Shown here: piece after piece, positions 33,205 to 42,891 of the stretch
Layout of the letters: each line of letters begins with the position of its first letter
Numbering within the stretch: the first letter of the stretch is position 1
Assembly (NCBI RefSeq): GCF_009687845.1
Contig: NZ_BLAD01000064.1
Location: forward strand, 41,956 to 105,955
From: Acrocarpospora corrugata
Lineage (GTDB): Bacteria > Actinomycetota > Actinomycetes > Streptosporangiales > Streptosporangiaceae
Reading direction: 5' to 3'
DNA length: 64,000 bases
Notes under the pieces: model-generated
What the model saw: the letters and a program-made list of their open reading frames with translations, nothing else
Told to the model about the DNA's origin: nothing
Database searches by the model: none
Translations under genes and position numbers: made by a program

Positions 33205-33765
33205 TCAGAACTGCACGCCGATCGTGGTGAAGAACCAGAACGACGAGGTCAGCCAGAGGCCGACCAGCAGGGTGAAGAGCAGGCCGCCGAGCACGGGCAG
33301 GGTCCAGCCCGGCACGCCGCGCTTCGGCAGCGCCAGCATCTTGGTGGCGAAGATGCCGTAGAACAGGCACCCCAGGATCGAGTGGATCATCACCCGGGGT
33401 TCGTCGTACCGGGCGCCGACCGCGTACAGGCAGTGGAAGGCCACCGGCACTGTCAGCAGGAAGGCGATCCGGCCCGACCAGCGGTGGGTGGGCTCCACCC
33501 AGCCGCCTTCGAACGGGAGTTTGCCCCACATCGCCATCGCGGTCAGCACCTGCACGATCGCGAGCAGCGCCGCGCCGGTGGTCAGCCACGCCTTCATGGC
33601 CAGTGGTCCGGAGAATCCGGCCAGGCTGACCGCGAAGCCGGTGGGGGGGTGCAGCTCGCCGTACACGCCGAGGGCGGTGGCGACCGCGCCGCCGACCAGG
33701 ACGGGCACGAGGAGCAGGACGATGGCGGAGCGCCGATGGGGGGTGAATTGCTGTGTGTGGCTCAT
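33205..33765 (-). CDS. DUF6529-like membrane protein with conserved histidines
   Basis: The 186-residue protein has five hydrophobic helices. Helix-associated histidines occur as THRWSGRIAFLLTVPVAFHC and VMIHSILGCLFYGIF, a pattern that could bind heme as in small b-type cytochromes or ferric-reductase-like membrane proteins. That is inference. The family occurs in Actinobacteria as DUF6529. It lies 14 nt after the secreted-protein gene on the same strand and likely shares its transcript. The start ATG 33765 gives MSHTQQFTPHRRSAIV. Confidence 0.75.
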   Translation of the reverse strand: MSHTQQFTPHRRSAIVLLLVPVLVGGAVATALGVYGELHPPTGFAVSLAGFSGPLAMKAWLTTGAALLAIVQVLTAMAMWGKLPFEGGWVEPTHRWSGRIAFLLTVPVAFHCLYAVGARYDEPRVMIHSILGCLFYGIFATKMLALPKRGVPGWTLPVLGGLLFTLLVGLWLTSSFWFFTTIGVQF

Positions 33766-33779
33766 CTCGGGCTCGCTTA

Positions 33780-34484
33780 TCAGGGGTTGATAGTGTCGAT
33801 GAAAGCGTCGGGCTCGGTCGGGGTCAGGGGGATCCCGTACCAGGTGACGACGCCGCCGTCGAACGCGGCGGCGGCTTCGCCCGCGCCGCTTTCGCCGATG
33901 GTGAGCCGGCCGACCGACTGCCCGCTCGGCAACTTGATCCAGCCGCCGACGATCCTGGCCCCCCGGACCTGGGCCGTCGCCCGGTACAGACCGGACGGCT
34001 TCTTCACGACCGCGGCGGAGAACCGCCACGACTTGCCCTTGAACTCAACCCGGCCCTGCGCCTTGCCGCCGCCCAGGCTGGCGGTGATCAGGGCGTTCTT
34101 GCCCTCCAAGGTGACCGTGTTGTTCTCGGCCTTGCCCTTCAGCCAGGCCTCGATGTGGCCGTCGCAGAAGTACGCGACCGCCTTGCCGTTCCTGATCGAG
34201 ATGGCCACGAGGCCGCCGTTGCCCTGCACCACGCCCGCGTAGTCGACCTTCTTGGGGGTGGTGTCGGCGGGCGCCGCTTCTTCTGGGGGCGCGGTCTCGC
34301 CCGGGGCTGGGGTCTCTTCAGGGGTTGGAGCCTCCTCCTCGACCGGAGGGGCGGTGGACGTGGTATCGATGGGAACCGCCGTGGCCTGCTCGACTGCGGG
34401 CGAGGCCTGGGCGCTGGCGACGCCGAGGGCGACGGTGAGCACCGCGCCGACGGCCAAGGTATAGACAGGTCCTAACCGACTCAT
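33780..34484 (-). CDS. Secreted protein with Pro/Glu-rich linker, function unknown
   Basis: The 234-residue protein begins with a signal peptide, VYTLAVGAVLTVALGVASA, cleaved near residue 28. An acidic Pro/Thr/Glu linker follows (about 30-75). The remainder is beta-rich: AISIRNGKAVAYFCDGHIEA, then FKGKSWRFSAAVVKKPSGLY and repeated strands up to the C-terminus. A single Cys appears in YFCDGH. I do not recognise the family. The linked membrane protein gene downstream suggests a joint envelope or respiratory role. Confidence 0.7.
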   Translation of the reverse strand: MSRLGPVYTLAVGAVLTVALGVASAQASPAVEQATAVPIDTTSTAPPVEEEAPTPEETPAPGETAPPEEAAPADTTPKKVDYAGVVQGNGGLVAISIRNGKAVAYFCDGHIEAWLKGKAENNTVTLEGKNALITASLGGGKAQGRVEFKGKSWRFSAAVVKKPSGLYRATAQVRGARIVGGWIKLPSGQSVGRLTIGESGAGEAAAAFDGGVVTWYGIPLTPTEPDAFIDTINP

Positions 34485-34605
34485 TTACATCTCCTGGGAT
34501 AGTTCGTACCCCGCGAGTGAACTCTCTGCGGCCCCGTTCTGTCTGTGAACAAATGCGCAAAGTGGATCGCGACGAAATCGGCTCTGATTACGGAGAATGG
34601 GTCGC

Positions 34606-35736
34606 ATGACCGACCATGAGCCGCGCCCGGACCGGACGCCGCCGCCTGCCCATCCTCCGACCTGGGCATCTGCCAATCCCGCACCGACTGACCCGTCGCC
34701 TCCTTCGGGTTCACCGAGTATTTCGGACGCACCGCAATATCCGGCACAATATGCGGCGCAATCGGGTGAGTCAGGTTATCAGCCGCAGTACCCACCAGGG
34801 GGGTGGTTCCCGACACAGCAGCCCCGCCAGCCCCAGCCGTGGTCGCTGCCCACCCCGCCGGGCCTGCGCTTCGACCTGCTGGCCAGGAACGAGGCCAACG
34901 CCTGGTGGCGGCCCATTGTGGGCACGTTCTTCCTGATCGGCGGCTTCCTGGCCAGCTCGCTCATCCTCGGCCTGGTGGTCGGGGTGGTGGCCAGAATGGC
35001 CGGCGTCGAGATGGTCGCGGAGGGCTCGCGGATCTTCACAGAGCCGCTGCTGGACGTGGGCTTCCAGCTGCTCGTGCTGGCCCTGGCGATCCCGGTGGTG
35101 CTGGGCACGGTCTGGCTGATCCAGCGGCGGCGGCCGGGGACCGTCTCGTCGGTGGCCGGGCGGCTGCGCTGGCGCTGGCTGGTGGCCTGCGTGCCGCTCG
35201 GGCTGCTGGCCGTGGTGGTCGGCGAGGGCGCGCAGCAGTTGACCCTGTTCCTGAGCGGCGCGCCGGTGACCTACGAGTGGGGCGGCTGGGCGCCGTTCCT
35301 GCAGGCGATGGCCGTCATCCTGCTGCTGGTGCCGTTCCAGGCCGCCGCCGAGGAGTACGTCTTCCGCGGCTGGGTCATCCAGGCGTTCGGGGCGTACATG
35401 CGCAATCCGTGGCCGGCCTTCATCATCGGATCGGCCGGGTTCGCGGCGCTGCACGGGTACACGGACTGGGGGATCGCCTACGTGTTCGGGTTCGGCATTC
35501 TGTCGGGCTGGCTGGCGGTGCGGACCGGGGGGCTGGAGGCGCCGATCGCGCTGCATGTGGTGAACAACGTCATCGCGTTCGGGTTCAGCGCGGCCGATGG
35601 AAATTTGGACGGAGCCTTGGAACAGGGGTCGTTGCCGTGGCAGACGGTGGTCGGAACAGTGACGCAGTTCGCTGTTTTCACCGGGCTGATCCTGGTATTC
35701 GTGCGGAAAGCCGCAGTTCAGACGGTGTCGCGATAA
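34606..35736 (+). CDS. CPBP family intramembrane metalloprotease (Abi/Rce1-like)
   Basis: The 376-residue protein starts at ATG 34606, about 10 nt after GGAG; ATG 34597 is too close to it. A Pro/Gln-rich cytosolic N-terminus of about 85 residues precedes eight or so hydrophobic helices. The CPBP motifs are clear: AAEEYVFRGWVIQAF (EExxxR) near residue 248, ALHGYTDW with the second-block His, and ALHVVNNVIAF with the third His. Such enzymes cleave substrates inside the membrane or provide self-immunity to peptide toxins. The substrate is unknown. All catalytic residues are present. Confidence 0.87.
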   Translation: MTDHEPRPDRTPPPAHPPTWASANPAPTDPSPPSGSPSISDAPQYPAQYAAQSGESGYQPQYPPGGWFPTQQPRQPQPWSLPTPPGLRFDLLARNEANAWWRPIVGTFFLIGGFLASSLILGLVVGVVARMAGVEMVAEGSRIFTEPLLDVGFQLLVLALAIPVVLGTVWLIQRRRPGTVSSVAGRLRWRWLVACVPLGLLAVVVGEGAQQLTLFLSGAPVTYEWGGWAPFLQAMAVILLLVPFQAAAEEYVFRGWVIQAFGAYMRNPWPAFIIGSAGFAALHGYTDWGIAYVFGFGILSGWLAVRTGGLEAPIALHVVNNVIAFGFSAADGNLDGALEQGSLPWQTVVGTVTQFAVFTGLILVFVRKAAVQTVSR

Positions 35737-35835
35737 ATCTGACTAGAGAAGAGGTGATCGCCCGGCAGTGAGGGGGTATCAAGCGAACGCGTCTGCGATA
35801 TGTCTGGAACGGTCCTGATATAGGAGGTACCGGTC

Positions 35836-38800
35836 GTGTCCCCCCAAGACGAGGAGCCGGCGGAGTCACCCCCGACGCTGCATCACTCGCCGCCGGGACC
35901 CGCCGAGGAGCGATCACGCCCCCCGGGCTCTTCGCCATGGGCGCTGCCACCGTTCGGCGCGCCCGTCCCCGAGGACATGGAGGACAGTTCCGGCGATTCT
36001 TCCGCGGAGGAGAATTCCTGGTCGCCGACTCCCCGGACCGGCCGCCGCCCGTACGGTGACCCCGCCCCCGACCCGGCCCCCGCGACCGACCCGGCCCCGG
36101 AGCCCGCCCGCGAGCCGGAGTTCCGGCACGGCCGTCCCTACAGCCGCCCGGAACCCCCCGACCCCGAACCGAGGACCGGCCGCCCCCCGTACGGGGACCA
36201 GCCGCGCCCGCAGCCGAGCTGGTCCTGGCAGGCCGAAGTCGAGGACGAACCCCGGCTGCCCCGGCGGCTGGTCGACCGCCCCGACAAACTCGTCGCCTCC
36301 GGACCGCCGCCCAGCGGCATCCGCCGCGGCCCCGAGATCCCAGGCCGAACCCGAGGAGCTGGCACCGCCGCCACAGTCGCAGCCGCTGTCTCCCCGACTG
36401 GCTCCGCCGCCGCCCCCGCCTCCGCCGCCGCCCCCGCAGCGCATCGGCCGCCCGCCCGGTGGCCGCCCCGCCCGGCCCGACGTGCTGGTCTCGCTGGGCC
36501 CGCCGCGCGGCGGCCGGCACCACCGCCGGGCCGTCCGGGTGCCGCGCCGGGTCAACCCCAGGTCGATGTTCACGCTGCCGCTGCTGGTGCTGGTCTCCCT
36601 GATCGCGGTGGCCGCGGTCGGCCTGTTCGTGATCCGCTGGGCCAGCGCGCCCCCGGCCACCGGGATCACCCTCGCGGTCGGCGACGGCCAGTCCGGCGAC
36701 TCGGCCTTCGCCGCGCCGGGGCAGCCGGGCAACGGCTCCCGCCAGCTGCTCACCTCGGTCGCCTCGGCCGGGTCCACCATCGTGGCCGTCGGCACCGACA
36801 CCACCAGCGCGATCGCCAGGCCGCTGTTCATCGTGTCGGACAACGGCGGCAAGGACTGGCAGCTCGGCAACGTCATCGGCCCGCCCGGCTACGAACCGGT
36901 CCCCGGCTCGCCAGGCCGGGTCACCGGCGGTTCCGGCCGCTGGCTGGCCGTGGGCACCGACGAGCCAGGTCCGGAGGGCCGGGGCATGTGGACCTCGGCC
37001 GACGGCCGTACCTGGACGGCGGTCGAGGCCGTCCAGCTGAGCGCCTTCCAAGGGCAGGACAAGATCACCGACCTGGCCCGGACCGCCTCGGGGTTCGTCG
37101 CCGTCGGCACCACCGTGCTGCCCGACGGCTCGCTCGGCGCGGTCGCCTGGGTGTCTCCCGAGGGCAGGTCCTGGGCCCGGGTGGACAACGCCAGGATCGG
37201 CACCTCCGACAAGATCAGGGGCATCCAGTCGGTGATCGCCAAGGGTGACCAGGTGGTCGCGCTGGCCAACCCCGGCTCGGGCACCGCCACGGTCATCCTG
37301 CGCTCCGCCGACGGCGGCGCCACCTGGGCCCGCACCGCGACCGAGCTACCCGACATCCGGCCGGAACCCGGTGCGCTGGCGGTCGGGAAGGATGGCTTCG
37401 TGCTGGTCCCGACCGGGCAGCGGTTCAGCGGCGACGGCGTGCCGGTGCACTGCTCGCCGGATGGCGAGAAGTGGCGGGAGTGCGGCGCCATCGGCCCGCT
37501 CAGCCCGCAGGGCACCGGCGTGCGCGGCCTGGCCTCCTCCTCCGCCGGGATCGCCGCGGTCGCCGAGTCGGAGTGGGAGCAGTACGTGGTCTTCCGCAGC
37601 GGCGACGGCCGGAAATGGGCGAAGAGCACCGACCTCGGGCACATCCCCGGCACGCTCCGCGCGGTCACCATGACCGGGGCCGGGCTGCTGGTGGCGGGCG
37701 GCGACGCGCGCGGCCCCGGCGATGTGGAGAATCTTGCCGTGCTGATGACCGCCGAGCGGGGCAAGGCGGCCCGCGCGGTGCCGCTGGAGGCGGTGGCCGG
37801 GCTCAACCGGCTGGCCCGCAACACCGCCAGCGTGCTCGCCTCCGGCCGCGCGGCCGTCGCGGTCGGCTCGGCCAACGGCGACGCCGGCATCTGGACCAGC
37901 GGCAACAACGGCGCCAACTGGAAGGCCATCGAGTCGGAGTGGCTGGGCGGCCTGGGCCGCCAGGAGCTGACCGACGTCGCGCACGGCGAGCAGGGCTGGC
38001 TGGCGGTCGGCAGCACGATGGCCGACCCGGTCATCACCAAGCCGCTGCTGGTCACCTCAGGCGACGGCAAGGCGTGGCGGCCAGGGCCGATCATCGAGGT
38101 GCCGGACGGGCATCTGTTCCTGGCTCCCCGTACGGTCGCCGCCGGATCGGCCGGTTACGTGCTGGCCGGGGAGGACCAGACGGCCTCCGGCATCGTGCCC
38201 GCGATGTGGTTCAGCCCCGACCTCAAACGCTTCAACCGGATCGGCAAGCTGCCGGCGGGTGGCGCCGGGGTCCGGATCCACGACGTGGCCGCGACCCCGG
38301 GTGGATTCGTCGCCGTCGGCGGTTCGGGACCGGCCGAACGGGAGACCGGCGTGGTGTGGCTCTCTCCGGACGGTCTCACCTGGACGGCGGAACGCCGGGT
38401 CATCCCGGAGGGCGCCCGCTCTGCCGGGCTGCGGCACGTGGTGGCCCGCGAGGACCGGATCGTCGCGGTCGGGACCGCTCTCACCGACGAGGGCTCCCGC
38501 CCGTTCTCCGCGGTCTCCCTGGACGAGGGCTCGACCTGGGAATACAGCTTTCTACCCGCCGACGAGGCCGCCGTCGTGCTGGACCTGACCGCGGCCGAGG
38601 GCGGCATCGTCGCGGTCGGCTCGCACGGGCGCTCCAGCGAGGGCGACAGCGCGGTCTGGGCCTCCGGCGACGGGCTGGCCTGGCAGCGGCACGCCCTGGT
38701 CGAGGACGGCCTGGGCGGGGCGGGCGCGCAGTGGCTGGGCGCGGTCACCATCTCCGGCGAACGGGTGATCGCCATCGGCCGATCCACCACCGGCACCAGC

Positions 38801-38848
38801 GACAACCTCACCATCTGGCGCAGCACCCTCACCTCGGCGGACCGCTGA
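35836..38848 (+). pseudogene. Membrane-anchored beta-propeller/sialidase-like repeat protein, frame broken near 36340
   Basis: Translation starts at GTG 35836 after TAGGAGGTACC. The first frame gives a Pro-rich, acidic cytosolic N-terminus through LPRRLVDRPDKLVASGPPPS. The second frame continues with AEPEELAPPPQSQPLSPRLA, a poly-Pro tract, one transmembrane helix (LPLLVLVSLIAVAAVGLFVI) and about 700 extracellular residues of repeats like GKDWQLG, GRTWTAVEA, GATWARTA. Those repeats resemble BNR/Asp-box propeller blades. The frames join if one C among 36339-36341 is surplus. Both parts show normal coding bias, so this is recent decay, sequencing error or a rare +1 event. Together they give about 1000 residues. 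Confidence 0.7.
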
Positions 38849-39203
38849 GCCCGTCCAGGAAGTCGAGCAGGCCGTCGGTGAGCGGCAACCGGCGCAGCTC
38901 GGCGTCGCTCACCCAGCGCACCTCGGCCGCGTCGTCCCCCGCCCGCAACTCGCCGCCCACCGCAGCCGCGTAGTAGTCGTGGATCTCGTATGGCGGCCGG
39001 ATCACCGTCCCCGCCAGCCCCCCGGCCGTGACGTCGAGGCCGGTCTCCTCCCGGACCTCCCGGACGAGCGCCTCGGCGTCGCACTCGCCGGCCTCCACCC
39101 GCCCGCCCGGCACCGACCACAGCCCTTCCCCCGGCGGGCGCCCCCGCCTGACCAGCAGCAGCCGCCCGTCCGCGGCCCGGATTACGGCCCCTACACATCG
39201 CAT
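38829..39203 (-). CDS. NUDIX hydrolase
   Basis: The 124-residue protein carries the NUDIX box GGRVEAGECDAEALVREVRE plus ETGLDV (G-x5-E-x7-REVREETGL) at about residues 33-55. The fold opens MRCVGAVIRAADGRLLLVRR. NUDIX enzymes hydrolyse nucleoside diphosphates linked to another moiety, such as NADH, ADP-ribose or 8-oxo-dGTP; the substrate is not fixed here. I chose ATG 39203; a GTG at 39251 would add 16 residues not typical of the fold. Its 3' end overlaps the propeller gene by 20 nt. Confidence 0.85.
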   Translation of the reverse strand: MRCVGAVIRAADGRLLLVRRGRPPGEGLWSVPGGRVEAGECDAEALVREVREETGLDVTAGGLAGTVIRPPYEIHDYYAAAVGGELRAGDDAAEVRWVSDAELRRLPLTDGLLDFLDGLSGPPR

Positions 39204-39276
39204 AAATGCAAGATTACGACTGGATAACAGGAAAACCCTTGACTTGGCCACGCCGGTCGAAGCACCGTGAGTAGGT

Positions 39277-39906
39277 GTGAGAGCCCCGCCAACCTGTCCC
39301 CGCTGCTTCGGACCGCTTCAGGAGCCGAACGTCTGGTCCAGCTCCTGGCGCTGCGGCCCGCACGGCGAGGTGCTGCCGTACACCTCACACCGCCCGTCCG
39401 ACGCCGCCCTCACCCAGGTCCGGCAGTCGGCCACCGTCCCGCTCTGGATCCCCTGGCCGCTGCCCACCGGCTGGCTGGTGACCGGATTCGGCGCGGCCGG
39501 CGACGAGCGCACCGACATCCGGGGCAGCGTGGTGGCCGTTTCCGGCCCGTCCATCACGGACGGCCCCGCCGACCTGCTGCTGATCGCCGAGGAGCCCGGC
39601 ATCGGCCTCGGCGCGGCCTACGCCGGACTGGCGGGCCCGGACCCGGGTGACTTCGTCGGCGCGGGCCCGCCGCATGTGAAGGTCAGCGTGAACGGCCACC
39701 CGACCCCGCTCTGGCATGTGCCCGACGTGCCTGGCGACCGGGCCGTCTACGCGGGCGAGGCGCTCGGCCGCTGGCTGTGGACGATCGCCTGGCCGGCCGA
39801 CGCGGGCCTGCTGCTGGTGCCGGCCCAGCTGACCCTGATTGATTTCCGAGAAGTGGAGTGGGATGTCCCCTTCGGGGCTTTCTCACCCCGGCTGGCCGCC
39901 GAGTAA
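39277..39906 (+). CDS. DUF6758 family phosphotransferase-like or zinc-ribbon protein of unknown function
   Basis: The 209-residue protein starts at GTG 39277. CPRCFGPL and a later CGPHGEV form a likely zinc ribbon at the N-terminus (about residues 7-30). The rest has blocks WIPWPLPTGWLVTGFGAAGD, GPADLLLIAEEPGIGLGAAY and VKVSVNGHPTPLWHVPD. This matches an actinobacterial family I know as DUF6758, without a defined role. The gene is divergent from the NUDIX gene and 53 nt before the metallo-beta-lactamase-fold gene. Confidence 0.8.
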   Translation: MRAPPTCPRCFGPLQEPNVWSSSWRCGPHGEVLPYTSHRPSDAALTQVRQSATVPLWIPWPLPTGWLVTGFGAAGDERTDIRGSVVAVSGPSITDGPADLLLIAEEPGIGLGAAYAGLAGPDPGDFVGAGPPHVKVSVNGHPTPLWHVPDVPGDRAVYAGEALGRWLWTIAWPADAGLLLVPAQLTLIDFREVEWDVPFGAFSPRLAAE

Positions 39907-39959
39907 TGGATTCCGACTGGAATCCCGCTTGCGGCCGGGGACCGGTAAGGTTCTGAATC

Positions 39960-40670
39960 GTGACAGCGCGTATCGAGCGAGTGGTGACCGCCGGGGTCGT
40001 GGAGATCGACGACGTCGAGCACAAGGTGGAGAACAACACCTGGATCGTGGGCGACGACGACGAGGTCATCGTCATCGACCCGGCGCGGGATGCCGAGAAG
40101 ATTCTGGAGCAGGTGGGCGAGCGCGAGATCCTCGCCGTCATCTGCACGCACGGCCTGCCCGACCATGTCGGCGCGGCCATCGAAGTGGCGGCCAAGGACG
40201 AGGCGGTGATCGCCCTCCATCCCAAGGACAAGCGCATCTGGCGCCAGACCTGGGAGGACACCTGGCCGGACATCGACATGGAGGACGAGGGCCTGTTCGC
40301 CGTCGCCGACACCGAGCTGGAGGTCCTGATCACGCCCGGGGTGAGCCCCGGCGGCGTGTCGCTCCTGTCGGAGTCGCTGGGCGTGGTGTTCACCGGCAAG
40401 ACGCTGCTGGCCGACGGGCCGGGCAAGCTCGGCGGTGAGTACCCGTCCCTGGCCGACCAGCTGACCTCGATCGGGGAGCGGCTGTTCACGCTGCCGCACG
40501 AGACCCGGGTGCTGCCCGCGCACGGCGAGGAGAGCACCATCGGCGACCTGGAGCCCCAGTTCGACCGGTGGCTGTCCGGCTCGCTGACCGGGACCCTGGA
40601 GGAGCCGGAGCTGCCACTGACCGACGGCACCCGCGCGTCCGGGATCAAGCTCGACCTCGACGACGATTAG
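39960..40670 (+). CDS. Metallo-beta-lactamase-fold protein with degenerate metal site
   Basis: The 236-residue protein keeps the backbone of an actinobacterial glyoxalase II-like family: ENNTWIVGDDDEVIVIDPA, LPAHGEESTIGDLEPQFDRW. The metal motif, usually THAHNDH, here reads THGLPDH, so the second His is Leu. The next ligand block, usually HTPGHSPG, is ITPGVSPG, losing the third-ligand His. The bridging Asp of GDTLF is Lys in GKTLLADG. Three of the expected ligands are gone, so a dinuclear zinc hydrolase is unlikely. It may be a binding or regulatory protein. The reading frame is intact and codon use is normal. Confidence 0.8.
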   Translation: MTARIERVVTAGVVEIDDVEHKVENNTWIVGDDDEVIVIDPARDAEKILEQVGEREILAVICTHGLPDHVGAAIEVAAKDEAVIALHPKDKRIWRQTWEDTWPDIDMEDEGLFAVADTELEVLITPGVSPGGVSLLSESLGVVFTGKTLLADGPGKLGGEYPSLADQLTSIGERLFTLPHETRVLPAHGEESTIGDLEPQFDRWLSGSLTGTLEEPELPLTDGTRASGIKLDLDDD

Positions 40671-40693
40671 TGGAGCAGCTCGGTCTTGAGGGC

Positions 40694-41575
40694 ATGCCCC
40701 GGCGGCTGTACTCGTGCACGCCGTCGCGGCTCAACTCCTGGCTCGACTGCCGCAGGCGCTACCGGTTCGCCTACCTGGACCGGCCGGCGCCGCCCAAGGG
40801 CCCGCCGTGGGCGCACAACAGCGTCGGGGCTTCGGTGCACAACGCGCTGGCCGCGTGGTGGCGGGAGCCGTACGAGCGGCGTACGCCGATGACCGCGGCG
40901 ATCCTGGTCAGCAACGGCTGGATCGCCGAAGGGTTCAGGGACCAGGAGCAGTCGCTGGCGTGGCGGGACCGGGCCCGCGACATGGTGTCGGCGTATGTCG
41001 CCACTTTGGACGCGGCGGATGAGCCGGTCGGGGTCGAGCGCACCGTCGCCACCCGGACCGCGGTCATCGCCGTGTCCGGGCGGATCGACCGGCTCGACCG
41101 GCGCGGCGACGAACTGGTCGTGGTGGACTACAAGACCGGGCGCCGCCCGCCGGGGCCGGACGAGGCCAGGTCCTCGCTGGCGCTGGCCATCTACGCGGTG
41201 GCCTCGTCCCGGGTGCTCCGGCGCTCGTGCCATCGGGTCGAGCTGCACCACTTACCGAGTGGTCAGGTCGCCGAGTGGGAGCACACCGACGAGACGCTCG
41301 CCCGCCATATCGGCAGGGCTGAGCAGATCGCCGAAGAGGCGTCCGCCGCGGACGAGGCTTATCGTGAGCGCCTGCCGGCCAGTGGCCGTCGCCGTCCGCC
41401 GGGTGAGCCGGTGCCGGGCGTGGTGGTGCCGCCGGAGGTGGACGCGCTCTTTCCGCCGTCGCCCGGCCCGATCTGCTCCTACTGTGATTTCCGCCGCCAC
41501 TGCCCGGAGGGCCAGGTGGCGGCCCCCGACCGGTCCCCGTGGGACGGTCTCGCGACCCCGGAGCCGGCAGTCTAG
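40694..41575 (+). CDS. RecB family PD-(D/E)XK exonuclease with likely Fe-S cluster
   Basis: The 293-residue protein starts at ATG 40694; a GTG at 40670 overlapping the upstream stop is possible. LDCRRRYRFAYLDRP opens the domain. The nuclease motif is RIDRLDRRGDELVVVDYKTG, with the Asp and Lys of PD-(D/E)XK near residue 150. C-terminal CSYCDFRRHCPEG gives three cysteines which, with Cys in LDCRRR, fit the four-Cys Fe-S arrangement of AddB and Cas4 types. It should cut DNA ends in repair. It overlaps the convergent hydrolase by 4 nt. Confidence 0.88.
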   Translation: MPRRLYSCTPSRLNSWLDCRRRYRFAYLDRPAPPKGPPWAHNSVGASVHNALAAWWREPYERRTPMTAAILVSNGWIAEGFRDQEQSLAWRDRARDMVSAYVATLDAADEPVGVERTVATRTAVIAVSGRIDRLDRRGDELVVVDYKTGRRPPGPDEARSSLALAIYAVASSRVLRRSCHRVELHHLPSGQVAEWEHTDETLARHIGRAEQIAEEASAADEAYRERLPASGRRRPPGEPVPGVVVPPEVDALFPPSPGPICSYCDFRRHCPEGQVAAPDRSPWDGLATPEPAV

Positions 41576-42447
41576 CGGTGCAGGATCTCGCTCTCCGCGG
41601 CGTTCCAGAAGCGGGTGAGCGCTGCGGCCGTGGTCTCCGGCGCCTCCACGGCGGGGGAGTGGGCCGCGCCGGGCACGACCACGCAGTCGGCGTCCAGCCG
41701 GTCGGCCATCTCGGCCTGCAGGGTGGGGGGCCAGCCGTCGTCGTGTTCGCCGTACAGGATCAGGGTGGCCAGGCCGGTCTGGCAGAGTTCGTCCACCCGG
41801 TCGGTGGCGTCCAGCACCGCGCGGCCCATGGCGAGCAGGCCGGTGGGGGAGTTGGCCAGCAGGCGGCGGCGCAGGAACGCGATGATGTCGTCGGGGACCC
41901 CGGCCTTGAGCGCCTCCGGTTCGAGCCGCTCAGACCAGATCCGCTCCACCCCGTGGGTGGGCAGTTCGGCGAGCATGGTCCGCCCGGCGTGCTCGCGGGG
42001 CCCGACGATCCCGGCCGGGCCCGAGCTCATCAGCGTGTACGAGGCCAGCTTCGCGGTCCCGTCGAGCACGCTCTCCCTGGTCACCAGGCCGCCGAAGGAG
42101 TGGCCGAGCAGGTGCACCGGCTCGCCGTCGCCGACCGTGGACGCGATCACGTCCACGTCGCCGCCGAGCGCGGCGCAGCTGTAGGCCGCCGGATCCTCAG
42201 GACCCTGGGATTCGAACTGCCCCCGCAGGTCGATCGCGAAGACCCGCCGACCGGCCTGGGCCAGGGTCTGCAGGATCGCGATGAAGTCCTCCTTGCTGCC
42301 GGTGTAACCGGGGACCAGCAGGGCCGGCCACCGTTCCGCGACACCGGTGGTCGGGCGGGCTTCAAGCACAGCGAAGCCGCCCACCGGCGTCTCGATCCGC
42401 TGAGCGGTCACGCCCGGCGGCAAGGTAAGGAATCTCGGCGTACTCAC
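41572..42447 (-). CDS. Alpha/beta hydrolase
   Basis: The 291-residue protein has the oxyanion region LVPGYTGSKEDF and nucleophile elbow LLGHSFGGLVTRE near residue 119. The acid lies in LYGEHDDGW near residue 237 and the catalytic His in VPGAAHSPAVEAP near residue 262. These are the Ser-Asp-His positions of alpha/beta hydrolases. The acyl substrate is unknown. GTG 42447 gives MSTPRFLTLPPGVTAQRIET. It sits alone on the minus strand, 58 nt after the PLDc_N gene region. Confidence 0.85.
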   Translation of the reverse strand: MSTPRFLTLPPGVTAQRIETPVGGFAVLEARPTTGVAERWPALLVPGYTGSKEDFIAILQTLAQAGRRVFAIDLRGQFESQGPEDPAAYSCAALGGDVDVIASTVGDGEPVHLLGHSFGGLVTRESVLDGTAKLASYTLMSSGPAGIVGPREHAGRTMLAELPTHGVERIWSERLEPEALKAGVPDDIIAFLRRRLLANSPTGLLAMGRAVLDATDRVDELCQTGLATLILYGEHDDGWPPTLQAEMADRLDADCVVVPGAAHSPAVEAPETTAAALTRFWNAAESEILHR

Positions 42448-42504
42448 GTGAAGCCACGATACTGAACAAGCCTGACACCGACACCGTCGAAACTTCTTCG
42501 ACGG

Positions 42505-42861
42505 TTAGTCTTCAGGGGCTGGTTCTGGTTTGGACGTATCCGGACTTTCCGGATCCGCTTTCTCGCGCCCCGCCCGGCGCTGCTCCTCCGCCCGCTGTCT
42601 GAGCCGGCGGAGGAACTCCTCGTCGTCGTCCGGGTTGAGCGGCCGGGCCGCCCGGGGCGGGGCGGCCTGAACCGTACGGCGCGGCCGCCCGGCGATCAGC
42701 CAGAGCAGCGAACCGACGGTCGGCAGCAGGATCACCACCACCAGCCAGACCAGCTTGGGCATGTTCCTGACCAGCGAGGAGTCCGTGGTGATCACGTCCA
42801 GCACGCAGTACAGCCACAACCCGATCAGCAGCAGCGTGATCACGCCGCGAATGATCACCAT
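42505..42861 (-). CDS. PLDc_N domain membrane protein
   Basis: The 118-residue protein has two hydrophobic helices (GVITLLLIGLWLYCVLDVIT and KLVWLVVVILLPTVGSLLWL) with the family end GSLLWLIAGRP. A charged tail follows (DDDEEFLRRLRQRAEEQRRA and a Pro/Glu-rich end). This matches the N-terminal module that precedes phospholipase D domains in cardiolipin synthases, here without a catalytic domain. Stand-alone forms are common in Actinobacteria; role unknown. It follows the DEAD helicase gene by 30 nt on the same strand. Confidence 0.85.
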   Translation of the reverse strand: MVIIRGVITLLLIGLWLYCVLDVITTDSSLVRNMPKLVWLVVVILLPTVGSLLWLIAGRPRRTVQAAPPRAARPLNPDDDEEFLRRLRQRAEEQRRAGREKADPESPDTSKPEPAPED

Positions 42862-42891
42862 GACCCGAGCACCCTTCCGTCCGGTCCGCGA

